This document shows, one piece after another, positions 35,464-46,724 of a stretch of 64,000 nt of DNA (positions are counted from its first letter, which is position 1; every line of letters starts with the position of its first letter). This DNA is from Haliotis asinina (lineage: Eukaryota > Mollusca > Gastropoda > Lepetellida > Haliotidae). The position numbers were made by a program, and so were the translations under genes. Location: contig NC_090280.1 of the NCBI RefSeq assembly GCF_037392515.1, forward strand, positions 28,587,118 through 28,651,117, given 5' to 3'. Below the pieces are notes generated by a model. It saw only the letters and a program-made list of their open reading frames with translations. It made no database searches and had not been told where the DNA came from.

Positions 35464-36662
35464 TCATTTGGAGGGCGACAAGCTATGTGCCCTAGAATGG
35501 ACGTTTTCAGAAACGTCCATGTCTTCAAGTGACCCATATTTATTAAACAACTGAATTTTATTTTGTGACCCTTTCGGGGCTCTGCCACTTAGTTTTTTCA
35601 AAGGATCTGGCCTTTTAGGTTTAGTTTTAACGGTTTCCGAAGATTTTGGAGTTGACTGAGAAGATGCCTCATGATCAGAGGATGCTACTGTTTGGATTTG
35701 AGACGAATGTGACTCTGGCGTTTGGGTAGATATTGTAGGTGAAGTAATCAGAGGAGCTTTTGATGTAATCCACGTCAAGTCAGTTTGACAGCTTGTGGTT
35801 GATTTTGTTATACTTGCTTCCGACGGTGTTTTAGTTATAGAAGCATAGCTTTCTTTAGGTTCAGAACTTTGGACTAGTTTTTTGGCATCTGCAAAACTAA
35901 TGTTTCGGGTGAATTTTAGTTTGTTGATCTGCATGTGAAACTTCCAGACAGGACATTCTTTAGAAAAGGATGAATGGGCACCAGTGCAGTTTGTACATTT
36001 CTTAACGTTACTGTCACAATCTTCTGTTGTATGTGTCTTTTCACCACAGTGAGCACAAACAACAGACAATGTGCAGTTTTTGGCATTTGAAACATCGAAG
36101 AGGGATTGGAATGTACATTTCAACGTTGATGTTACAGTATGCTGCTTTCAGTGATTTTGGAACATTTGGAGAAGAGAAAGAAAACAAATATGTGTTTGTG
36201 TTGACAGTAGCATCATTTCTACGGGTTGTAAAGCGTTTGACAAAAAGGACACCTTGCTCCTTCATCTCTGAGGCGATGCCAGGTTCTGACATGTCAGCAA
36301 ACAAATGTTCACGGTCCCTGACAATTCCTTTGCTCGTGTTAAGTGTTTTGTGAGCCGAGATCGTAACTGGAATGCCGACAAAAGATTTTGTGCTCATAAG
36401 ATTGGTGGCTTGCTGCCTTTTAGCACACTCAACCAGAAGGGCACCGGAACGTAATCGCCTAATGTTTTTAACATCACCAGCGATGCCTTGTATACCTTTA
36501 GCTACCGCAAAAGGATTCAACTTTAAAGGAGTCTTGTCAATAGTCTCAACAACAAGAAAACGTGGCCAGTAATCAATTGAGTTGGGCAGTCTGTGGTCAG
36601 TTTCCACGGGATCAGTATCAAGTTGACGTTTGCTCTTTTTTTAGGGGTTTCGTAAGCCATGT
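35464..36662 (-). pseudogene. LINE ORF1 remnant of copy 3
   Basis: Starts MAYETPKK at 36662 and shifts frame within an A run a few codons later. It continues as 36607-36041 (YWPRFLVVE, KLNPFAVAKGIQGIAGDV, LLVEC, first knuckle CFKCQK) and then 36123-35464 (CAHCGEKTHTTEDC, CTNCTGAHSSFSKEC, a Ser-rich tail, LEDMDVSEN). Two frame breaks are visible. It is otherwise close to the copy 4 ORF1. Confidence 0.9.
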
Positions 36663-37616
36663 TTTGTTAGTTAGATTTCATCATCTGAGCTCCTAACCCA
36701 CCATGGAGTAGCACAAGGACAGTGCTAAATGCAAGTGGGTCTCCGACTTGCAGCACCAAGGATACTCAGATGATATACTCTAGCGGAAGAATTATGAATA
36801 ACTAATCCACCAGATTGGCTCATGAGCCACCGCCTTCTGGGTATAAGACTCTAGGCGAAATTCAAGTACATATTATCATATTGCAAAATCCAAATAATGT
36901 CACTGTAATAATAAGGCCAAGTCCGAAAATCAAACAATTCCAAATAAAATTTGTGCATTGACATATATATAGTCCATACACAGGGCTTGGCATGACCAGC
37001 CGATTGGTTGAACCGGGCCCATTCAACCACCCGTCAAGGTGAAGTAAGGGTCGAAGGGGTATGTTGAGCAAAGGGAACACGATTACAGGCCCCCAGTGCC
37101 CTCAACCCCCAGACTGCCGTCCTCCACCGACACAGGGCCGCAACCCACGGCAAACGGGTTGGTGAACCAAATATCCTCCCGGGGTCCACAACGGGGGTGT
37201 CGGCGAGCTCTTCGCGTTACCCAGCACCCACCACGAGGAGGTGGCTCGCCACGGGTGCCTGCATGAGGATGAAACTGCTGAAAAGCATGTGCAAATATCT
37301 TGCATGTGAACTGCTGCGTTTTGGTGTAAAGTTTTGGTAAGAATTTGCCATTTTTCATCGAGTTTAATCATTAGTTGAACGCATGACAATAATCTTATCA
37401 ACCTCACGAATTTGTTTTGTTATACATCAGTTCATGTGTAAACAGTACCTTTAAACAGTATGGAATATTTTCCGAAATCCAGTTTAGAACAGCTGACTGA
37501 AGTATGCGGCTACATTTACACTAGTGAGTCTAAACTTTTGACGGGTAGTATAGTTGAACACATGAGTCTGATGATGAAGGAAACAGTAGACTCTTGATAG
37601 TAGACATGATAGTAGA

Positions 37617-38299
37617 CCCTATTGTTACGCGTTGCGGTTAGTTCACTATTACATGTTGCACTTCGTTCCATTTTTGTATTAAGTCCTGGATATTTCAGAG
37701 GTCGATGCACATTAGCCATAATCTGCGTGCACAGACGTGTCTGTCGGTGGTAATCTATGCGTACTTATATCCCTATACTTATGCAAACAACTATAATGAC
37801 AATCTTTTGCAATTCCGTATTGCTTTACGCCGGATGCAACACGTTTCCACCAGAGTCAAGTCAGCTTGTAAACAATTACGAAAAAATAAACCGCAAACGA
37901 GCGTTATATCTGATCCAACCTAGCCTCATATGAAGACAAGCAAAATTCACGGAGGACGTGTCAAAACGAGAATTTCTTATCAGAAACGTTTCCGCCTCCT
38001 ATCCGTGTGTGTGCGTGCGTGTGTGTATATGTGTGAGAGAATGAGATAGAGAACACCCATAACTGCAATTAGATCAAGTTCCACGTTACCCAAACGTAAC
38101 ACCTGTGCATTTCTAATATCTAACATCCTACATAACCAATCATTTCTCAATTTAATAACCACACTTCATAACCTGAACCTTTAAAAGGATATATTAAGTA
38201 CTACGTGGCAGATAGTATATCCTATGTAGGAGATGCTAAGTCTTAGGTAAGTCCTAAGTAGGGGATACTAAGTTCCACGTAGGAGATACTAAGTTCTAC
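37617..38299. repeat. right inverted arm of the long-TIR element (inner part)
   Basis: Reverse complement of the left arm (about 27850-28560). The outermost tip lies beyond the inner element, at 39759-39830. The tip region carries repeated AGGAGATACTAAGT motifs. 37260-37616 between arm and LINE is the single-copy loop of the element. Confidence 0.85.
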
Positions 38300-39750
38300 G
38301 GGGTGCCGGTCAAATCGCCCCAGCGACAAAACGCCCCAGCAAATGTGGTCAAATCGCCCCAGATATTTGGTCAAATCGCCCCAGGTTTGGTCAAATCGCC
38401 CCAGGGGGGTAGTCAAAACGCCCCAGTTTATTCAAAGTGGTTTGATATATGCCATAAATGCATGGTTTTGTCAACTTCCATACTATATTCTTCACATAAT
38501 ATTATGTGTTATATTATTAGTAATATCCCATGCCTAGGTAACACCGTAATACCAATTATTTGGTAAAGAATTACAATCTGTATAAAACTTCCATGTTACA
38601 GCCTTCACATGATACTATGTAGTAATGTTTCTGATAAATATTTAACAAGTAAACTGATAAGAGCAAAAGTAATATTCATGGATAGACAGCACTTATAACA
38701 CCAATTATTTGCATGTTATCTATGCTTTTGTTAATTACAAGAATTAAATGAAAGGCTTGTATAGAATGTTTTTTTGGCCGTAAATGTACAGTTTTTATCA
38801 GCAAGTATGGGACTTAATACGTATCAAAACAATCTACAGCTGCTCTTGTCAAAAAGTGCGGCCGTAAATGCATAGGTTTGGTCAACAAGTATGGTATAAT
38901 ACTTATCAAAACAAGAGTCATCAGAAGATGACATATCCCCCCGGCCCCCACATGTTTGAGAGGACAAATAATCTGAGAGTTACTCATTGTGTTTTAGACT
39001 AAATTTGAATTGTTTCCATGGAATTCATGAAAATTATAAATGCCATACATCTGTAACCAGCAAAGTCACAATTTCAAGATCTGTCTCATATATCTGCTGA
39101 TCTGTTGAAAGATATGAAATGGTTTTCAAGTTCTGCTCCGGAAACAAAGCCCATCCGTCCATTTTGAGACTAAGAAAAACCAAAAAAATATAAATACCAA
39201 ACAATCTGTAAATAGCAAAAGGCACAACCATAGGCTACATGGTATAACTACATCTATCAAGTTTGGTCTAAAAATATTGAACGGTTTCTGAGTTATGCTC
39301 CGGACAGGACAGGTTCCCCTATACCCTTTACATGCGCCATCTGCAAAGAGACACCGAGGGAGAGCAGTCCCAGAGACCACTCATTTCATGGACGAGTGGA
39401 AAGCATGATGTTATGATTACACAATGCCAGACAAACAACTATGCATTTACAGCATTTACAATAAATATTTTATACAAACCTTTTAGTGTATTCAGATTGT
39501 AATTCTTTACCAAATAATTGGTATTACGGTGTTATCTAGGCATGGGATATTACTAATAATATAACACATAATATTATGTGAAGAATATAGCATGGAAGTT
39601 GACAAAACCATGCATTTATGGCATATATCAAACCATTTTGAATAAACTGGGGCGTTTTGACTACCCCCCGGGGGCACTTTGACCAAACCTGGGGCGATTT
39701 GACCAAATATGCTGGGGCGTTTTGTCGCTGGGGCGATTTGACTGGCACCC
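38300..39750. mobile_element. inner long-TIR element with CGCCCCAG iterons
   Basis: A 1.45-kb block with about 280-bp inverted ends (38301-38580 and 39480-39750) starting GGGTGCC. Each end carries repeated motifs of the form TCAAA(A/T)CGCCCCAG, at least five per end, which look like binding sites. Candidate 8-bp target duplication: AGTTCTAC (38292-38299) against AGTTGTAC (39751-39758), one mismatch. It interrupts the right arm of the larger element. The interior has a diverged internal duplication (38775-38830 and 38869-38930) and no transposase. Superfamily unknown; hAT- or Mutator-like by target length. Confidence 0.8.
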
Positions 39751-39839
39751 AGTTGTACATAGGAGATATTATGTCCTACGTAGGAGATAGTGACACCCAA
39801 AACATTTTTCACCGTGGCCCCAATACGCTTAGAAAGCTA

Positions 39840-41391
39840 ATGTTGCACACACGTCATGTAATGAACCATGTGACGTTGTGAACAGTAGAAGATGCAATCA
39901 TTAGTAACATGCTACAATATATTGAAAGCATGTTGCTAACGGCCCCTCAGTGCTCAAAGAGTGAATATGGGACAATTGTGATGAAATTGCAAACCAGTAG
40001 TGAGTTAAACATTCTGGAGCTCAGTGAAAAGAACTACTGTCAAGTGAAGGCTGAATCAAGTAAGATCAGGGACAGTGAATTCTTCTGCGCAATATTGGGA
40101 TCAACAGTTTGCTATCAGGTCCTTTATGGCCTTCCTGAGGAGAACTAGTCTACTTCAGGAATCAGATGATTTTAATGTCTGAGCATGTAATGTTCTCCCC
40201 TGACCGCTGTAGTTATCCACACTGCTGGGACAGGCGCTGCAGGAGTAGAAGAGCGTTGCCTCAGGCTGAAATAGCCTTAGATCCACCTTTTTCTATGACG
40301 TCAATGACAACGTACCCCATGAGATGACACATCCAGTATGACATCATAGCATCACACCATGACACGCCGTAATTTTGAACCAGTCAGCCACTATTGATTC
40401 CGACATAAACAATGGAGTGCATCATTTCAATCCAACTCTTAACAACATCTCATCTATACAGTGAAGAAACCATCAAACGATGAAGTGAACAGTCATCATG
40501 ATATAGTCTTGACCAAAATAAATAGAATATTAATTTAACGGTAGGCACAGTATTCCAGTATACCCTGTCTGGCAAAGCCAACAAAATTTTATTATCGATT
40601 CAAATTCCAAATTATACCAACGTATCCAATGGGAACAGGGGCTAGGGATAAATGCAAGGATGATATTGAAATATTATACCTAAATCCCATATGTGTGTGA
40701 CTGAAAATGGACCAGCCATACACATGAGACCAATATACCCTTCCATGATAACTTCCATGATAACTTGCACAGTGCAAGTAGAGAGACGCGATCTGGTGAC
40801 CATGTGGAGGGGTTATCAAATATCTGTTTTATTGGCTCTGTCTTGCATACAGAGTCTAAACAACCTATGTTAATATGTTATCAGCCCATAAATTACTCCC
40901 TACTCCGTCAAACTAAAATGATTTTGCATTGAATGACTGCGTCATGATAAGACAAGATGTGATGTATTTTAAATCTAAAAGCCTTACATGTTCTTATACA
41001 CTGGTATGTCAGCTTTGGCTGTAGCAATGTTGAGGACTCGTCATAGCGACTGTACGTGCATTTGCAACATATTAATAAATACAACTTTCTAAACTTCTAT
41101 CAGACATGGTGTGTAATTGTATAGTGTTATACTTAGCAATCATGTATGAATGACAATGCATTGGTGTGTATAATTATTAATACAATTATATATCACCATA
41201 GTCCATCTCACATGTATGCTCATAGCGCTGGTACATTTTGCATCTCTCACTGCATGTCAGTCTCAGTCATATTACCATTCTCAATGCCCCGGCGGATTAT
41301 CCAACATACACTAGGCGCACCGAGTTCATATTGCTTTCCCGTCGTAACGATACATGAAAGGCAAAAATAAAATAGAAATAGGTTTCATGTT
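39840..41391. other. non-genic stretch
   Basis: No element ends or genes recognised. The short open frames (39909-40148, 40691-40873, 41146-41370) lack features. Confidence 0.45.
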
Positions 41392-41500
41392 TCATGTTTT
41401 TTTATCTACTCGACTGAGTAGATCTTTGGGAGAGGGGTACTGTACATTATCTTCATCATCGCCCTGTTTTTCACTCTCGGTATTGAATATCACATCAACA

Positions 41501-41535
<35 letters not shown>

Positions 41536-42710
41536 ATAATCATCACCACCACCAATAAGGTTTTCTACCCACAGTCTATATTTGTAAAGTTTGCCAAGCA
41601 CGTCATGAAACACATGGTTTAACTCTTGTATTTTCTTGAGTGATTCACGTCTTTGGACCACACTCCATAAGGTACAGATCAGAAATATATCGGGCATACG
41701 TCTTTTTAAACGTGCTTCAGATGAATGTCTTCAGTTTTGCTTGGACCATGTCTTGTTTTAAACCTTGTTTCATGCATTTAAACAAGTCTTTACTAAGCTC
41801 ACGAAATACGTGACTATATTAGTCTTATAGTTTACTCTTCGACATCAGCCATGTTATTCTTATTGTCATCACTGACTTACTCATCATAGTTCATCAGAGG
41901 ATACTGTTTATCGTGTAAATGTTTCTGTAAGTAGTGGTTATCGCTAAACACTTGTCCAAAAAAGTCACAGTCCACAAACGGATGGTGTGCTTTCTCAGTG
42001 GAGAAGTTGTTGTTGTCTTCCTCCCACTTCTTTTTAACTTGGGGCATCCCTGGTGGACCCACTGAAGCCTTTCATTAACACCAGTTTCTTCTATGCTTTT
42101 GCCAATCAGAAGGATCATGAAATGAGAGACCATGGTCATCACAAGATGGCATGGTTGAGAGGTGTTCTTCACACGTCTGCTCACTCCGAATGTCTAAGTC
42201 AGACAGAAAGGTCCTACGTTTTGGTTCAAGGCAACCATTGACAGATTATGGCGATGACGTCATTCTGTAAATAGACATGTTACGCGTGGATCTTTGATGG
42301 CTGCTGACATTAAGTCATTGATAATAGCCACATCCAACACACGGGGGTCCAGAAACGCATCCGTTTCCAGGTCAGACGGAATGACTTGATGAAATTCAAT
42401 TGAGGGATAAACACAGGTTTGAATGGTGTTATACAAGGGCTGCCACCGTTTGTAGAGCTATAGAATGTTTTCAGGATAAGGTTTAATGTTCATCCATTCT
42501 AATACTTGCTCTACCGAGTAGGTTTATCCACAGGAAGTCAACCCCGAGACGATCCTGGTAAATGGGTGTAGGAGCCTAAATTCTTCCAAAGCACCCACAT
42601 GTGACTGCACTGGTGGCTGCTGCTGTCATTTATTGCTGCTTGAGATCTTCTATTCCATGTTTGTTCGAATATGATAGGATAAGTCAAGAACCAAAACATA
42701 TTGTTTGGAG
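41392..42710 (-). mobile_element. Polinton/adintovirus-like fossil with packaging-ATPase and zinc-finger parts
   Basis: On the minus strand, about 42150-42600 resembles the FtsK/HerA-type packaging ATPase of Polinton-like elements (the block ending in a conserved Leu-Met-Ser-Ala and asparagine-rich strand). Single C2H2-finger-like segments lie upstream (about 42660-42710) and downstream (about 41880-42010), and an acidic protein tail lies at 41392-41697. The region is broken in several places and bounded on the right by the Tc1-like element. No terminal repeats, capsid or polymerase were seen. It is an old remnant. Confidence 0.6.
41500..41536. repeat. (ATCGTC)n hexanucleotide array
   Basis: About six units encode an Asp run on the minus strand and a Ser run on the plus strand. 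The Ser-rich plus-strand frame is a shadow. Confidence 0.85.
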
Positions 42711-42877
42711 CAAACGGGGCAGGGATGCATGTTCAAATGTTGATAGACCAACTACAAATGATACATTTAGCCGGTTGTCTCAATTTAAACATATGTTTTC
42801 ATTCACTGTGTTAACACTGCTTCAGTGGTGGTTGCCCCATGGACGACACTTTCATTTTCCCTCTTCAGCTTGAACTA

Positions 42878-44394
42878 AACTGATGGACAAAAGAAACGCT
42901 GGCAACATTTTTTCTTATGAAATGAAAACGTAAGACAATATATGTAAGCAATTATGACTGTATATCAAAGAGATGGTAACTGACAACAGGTGTACACGCT
43001 CTAACAAAAATATGGTGGATATTTAAGAAATTATAATGAAGTTTGTTCAAGCAGTTGGGTTGTCCATAAGTCGATCACACCGAAATCACCCAAAATTAAG
43101 AAAATGTCATCAGTATGGAGTGTGTCCACCTCTAGCACGAATGCACGCCCTGACACGACGTCTAACAGATGTAACCAGTCTCCTGACAGTTGCTGGGGTG
43201 ATTTGACGCCACTCCTCTTGCAGGGCTTGCGTTAACGTCTGTCGGTCATGAGGACGTTGTTGACGTTGCTTAAGACGTCTCCCGAGGTGATCCCACAGAT
43301 GTTCTATCGGATTCAAGTCGGGGGATCTGGCTGGCCAAGGAAGAACCTGGATGTTATTAGCGTTCAGAAAGTCCCTTGTAACACGTGCACTGTGTGGAGT
43401 GGCGTTATCCTGTTGAAACAGAGTTCTTGGATTATTCTCTATGAAGGGAAGCACGACTGGTCTCAATACCTGGTTGATATATCCTTGAGCATTTAGATTA
43501 CCATTAATGACAACCAAATCAGTCTTCCTGTCACCACAAATACCGCACCATATCATCACACTGTCGCCACCATCGGGTTGCACCTCTTGAACACAACAAC
43601 GTGACGTCCGTTCCCCTCTACGTCTGTACACGCGCAGTCGGCCGTCAGCATTGAAGAGTTTGAATCTGCTTTCATCCGAAAAAAAACACTCTGTCCCACT
43701 GTCGTCTTTGCCAGAGTTGCACAGTTCGAGCCCACCTCAATCGGTTCCGTCGATGTTGCAGGGTCAAGGTCATTCCACTGAATGGTCGATAAGCCCTCAG
43801 TCCATAATGGCGGAGACGTCGGGCCACGGTCTTCCTGCTGATGGGGTGTAGTAGTGCATCTCTTGCTGATGACGTAACAGTGAGGAATCTGTTACGAAGG
43901 TGAAGCAGACGTAAATAGCGGTCTTCATTTTGCGTTGTTACCCGCGGTCTTCCACTCCGTGGTCTGTCTGATGTCTGACCAGTCTGTCTGACACGTTGCA
44001 CTAGTCTCTCTATCGTGGTTTTATGACAGCCCATGATTGTCGCAACCCTGGACTGGGTTGCACCCATCTCCAGCATTCCTATCGCTCTCTCGTGCTGTAC
44101 AGATGTTAAACGTGGCATTCTTGTTCATCAAATCTAAACGGTCGAATGTCAGAGAAGAGTTTTAGTCATTATTTATACCCGATCTTTGCACGAAATTTTC
44201 GTAAAAGCACTTTTGAAATTATATGCAAAAACGCAGATTTCACCCACAAATCATGCTGCACGTTCATTACATGTTATCAGCCAAGAAGGTTGGGTTTGCA
44301 AGAATGTTCCTATATTGCTGTAAACAATGTTTTTGAGTTTGAATCAGTTTTGCAACCAGGTTTGTGAAACCAGCGTTTCTTTTGTCCGTCAGTT
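42878..44394 (-). mobile_element. Tc1-like DNA transposon
   Basis: A 1,517-bp element with 25-bp inverted ends (AACTGA(T/C)GGACAAAAG, then AAACGCTGG), flanked by TA on both sides (42876-42877 and 44395-44396), the Tc1/mariner target. It carries one transposase gene on the minus strand. The ends match except for one base, so it is fairly young. Confidence 0.95.
43110..44118 (-). pseudogene. Tc1-type transposase, one frame break
   Basis: The N-terminal half (44118-43672) has two helix-turn-helix segments (MGATQSRVATIMGCHKTTIE and RKTVARRLRHYGL) with the linker SGRPRVT. The catalytic half shows SDESRF (first Asp), FQQDNATPH (second Asp) and SPDLNPIEHLWD (Glu); there are 34 residues between second Asp and Glu, so DD34E. 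The frame is lost once, at a run of eight T (minus strand, about 43680); with seven T the SDESR motif would be in frame. The remainder is open to 43110. Normal length for Tc1 is about 340 residues, as here. Confidence 0.95.
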
Positions 44395-44396
44395 TA

Positions 44397-44762
44397 CTTG
44401 TTGCGTGAAAGACGACAGAGCAAACGTGTCTGTAGAAGGGGTAGGTCCATCTTGACCACGTGCAACTCGTAATAGATCACAAATTATTAATTAGTAAAGG
44501 GATTGCGGTAGACACAAGCCTGCAAATTGTAATATTTGGTCCATTTCTATCTATCATCCAGATAGGGTCACCAGTATCTCCTGTTAATTACTTTTTGTTC
44601 CGATTGAAAAGTGACTTTCAGGCAGTGATTGTAGATGAAGTGTCACTGTGAGTGGTCCACGGCTAAATGAAGCTAAATGAATGTTTCTGTCCTTTACATA
44701 GATATTTACGTTCTATGTATTTTTTCAGCTTCACTTTTTACATAGACATCTCTTGAGGTAGA
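44397..44762. other. non-genic stretch between transposons
   Basis: Nothing recognised. It ends in TGAGGTAGA, the presumed left target duplication of LINE copy 4. Confidence 0.45.
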
Positions 44763-45611
44763 TGAGTGAGTGAGTGAGTGAGTTAATATTTAACGTCACA
44801 TCGGCAATATTTCAGCCATATCGTGACGAGAACATTTAATACTGAAATGTAAGATATGTATTTCATAAATAAGCCTGTCGTCAAAGGACAGTAAAACAAC
44901 CAGAATATCACAGTTACAATTTAAAACTAGTGTGGAAAGTTAAAACTAATATCACTATTGGGACAATACAATATAAGATCAGGCTATAGATTGCCAACAA
45001 CTGAAGGTAGATCACCATACAAGGGGCCATGGGGACGCACAGTACCTTTGCCACATGCATGGACCCTAGTTGGATTTACATCATCCACTCAGCCGTTAGC
45101 AATTTAGTCACATCTAGCCAAAAATTAAAAATACACATATACTACGATTAAAAACAGTGGAAGTCTAAACTTACATGAAATGTTTTGGGACTTACGTACA
45201 CTCTCAGGAGGACAATAATTTTTACCCTTTGAGGGTACAGCCACTAACAACTAAAGTTACTAATCTAAACTACCATGAATTAAAATGCAACTATCTACAG
45301 AACATAATAATCAAAATTCATTGATGAAATCAATTTCTTTTAAAAATCCAAGAATTAAATGAGAACTTAAGGTGTTAAAAAGGTCCTTAATTGTTTTGAC
45401 ATTGAAATATTTATCCCTTGTGGTGGAGAATTCAACACAGTCAAGCAGGATATGCTTGGCCGTGGTTCTCTCATCACAAGGCATGCAAAACGGAGGATCC
45501 TCACCTTTCAATGATATATTCACCTATATGAATGAGTATATCTACTATGGCCAATACGACATGATTACCTCTTCAAATCTGGACTGACAACCCAAGTAGG
45601 AATAACCAATA

Positions 45612-46724
45612 GCGGTGTCCATATGTTTACGGAAGTGACGTCACAAACCACGCTCACTCAGACATGGGTAGGCAGAAAGCCACAATGGTTGATGATAACG
45701 ATGGGAACCGGTGTAGCGTGAAAGGCAAACAATGGTCGGATTATGTACTTAACATTTTATTTCTATCTGATAGACACCCCAGGTCAGTTCACCCTCGAAT
45801 CTGTGAGACCCTTCAAGTAACTAAAAGCATATGAATATGTGGAAAGTGGACACGTTTTTCCGACACAGTACCACAATGTCGATGACAAAACACCTCTGTG
45901 CTTGCTGGATATCTGCTACGAGAAAATTATGTCTGTGAGATGACTGTTTAACTTACATATTGAATTGTTAGGAATAAAGAATATATTGCTGATGCCTACT
46001 ACAAGTGTGTCTGGAAAGTTTTGAAACCACCCTGTTGGTGAGATTAGCCTAGATCAAGGCTGCTTTTGTATGTGTTTTTTATAAGTAGGAATTAATGTGA
46101 TGACATGGTAACTCAATGCCATTTAAAGATTTAGCTTAGATCAATGCTACTTCTTTATCTGTTTTCATAAGAAGGAAAAGCTGTGATAAAATGGTAACTC
46201 AATGCCATTTAGATGCATGTGTTGTTATAGTTGACAAGGAAGGTTTGGGGTGGTGTTTATGTAACATGTATGACTGGCAGGTGAGGCAGATTACTCACCT
46301 TTCCTGATTATGTCATTGACAATATGTAAGCAAAGAAACAGTAAGTGAGGGATTATTTGTTTAAAATTTGTATTGTTTGAAAGAAATGCGAGACAAACAC
46401 TTGGGAGTTTTTGCATTACATTCTTGCTTTAAAAAACGAAGACTTGCAGTATTGGACCAGAGTGAAGTATGAAATCTGGATATTGTCAATTAGATACTTT
46501 CCACAAATGTTTTAGAAAAATAAAGGTTGTGTACCTGTCTCATTATACAACACACCAAACGAAAAAAGAAAACCAGATCGGGAGGAGTTGTTACGCATGA
46601 CAAGTCAACGATCAAATGTATGCAGCTTGTGTGGTTCTCTCGTGTTTATGTTTAACTTCTGCCTACCGGAAGTACTCGGGCGCGTCACGTGATCAAAACA
46701 CTGACGTCACCGTGGCCTCTCCTA
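45612..46724. mobile_element. unclassified 1.1-kb insertion in LINE copy 4
   Basis: LINE sequence breaks at CCAATA and resumes at TATAGGG, points that are adjacent in other copies, so this block inserted later. TGACGTCAC-type sequence lies near both ends (45631-45640 and 46702-46711), possibly a subterminal inverted repeat; the target may be TA-like. An 84-89-bp segment is tandemly duplicated at 46041-46212. The plus-strand stretch 45660-45935 has coding character. Confidence 0.6.
45660..45935 (+). pseudogene. exon-like remnant resembling the pre-SWIM region of mollusc SWIM/YqaJ proteins
   Basis: The plus strand begins MGRQKATMVDDNDGN and passes through FTLESVRPFK to LKAYEYVESGHV and LDICYEKIMS, ending at a possible donor (GTGAGA). 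The second half resembles the segment before the SWIM zinc finger in repeated mollusc proteins that carry a YqaJ-type nuclease, as far as I recall the family. The frame is broken. No SWIM finger or nuclease follows. Tentative. Confidence 0.3.

Larger units (their letters stand above)
28583..37259 (-). mobile_element. I-group LINE copy 3 with a nested piggyBac-like insertion
   Basis: The 5' end (reverse of GGCACCCGTGG) is at 37259 and the ACTC tail at 28583. About 5.5 kb of LINE remains after subtracting the 3.15-kb insertion at 30270-33418. A deletion near 29980 removes the segment between the RT thumb and the connection to RNase H, and another near 29415 shortens the region after RNase H. 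No target duplication is visible, so the target was probably lost or deleted. The ORF1 type groups with copy 4 and the left-edge fragment. Confidence 0.93.
27780..39830. mobile_element. long-TIR, Mutator-like element, nested host of other insertions
   Basis: The outer ends carry matching inverted termini (GGGYCACGGTGAAAAA followed by CTACG-rich iterated motifs). The same 9-bp sequence AGAAAGCTA lies directly outside on both sides (27771-27779 and 39831-39839), a target-site duplication. Removing the LINE (28583-37259) and the inner element (38300-39750, plus its 8-bp duplication) leaves about 1.9 kb, most of it two inverted arms of about 750-790 bp. Long TIRs and a 9-bp duplication fit Mutator-like elements. 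No transposase is seen, so it is non-autonomous. Class is inferred. Confidence 0.8.

Noticed and set aside
38303-38566. Matching open frames at 38303-38566 and 39507-39812
   Set aside because: They are the two inverted ends of one transposon read on opposite strands.
41354-41539. Serine-rich plus-strand frame
   Set aside because: Shadow of the ATCGTC array that encodes an acidic run on the other strand.
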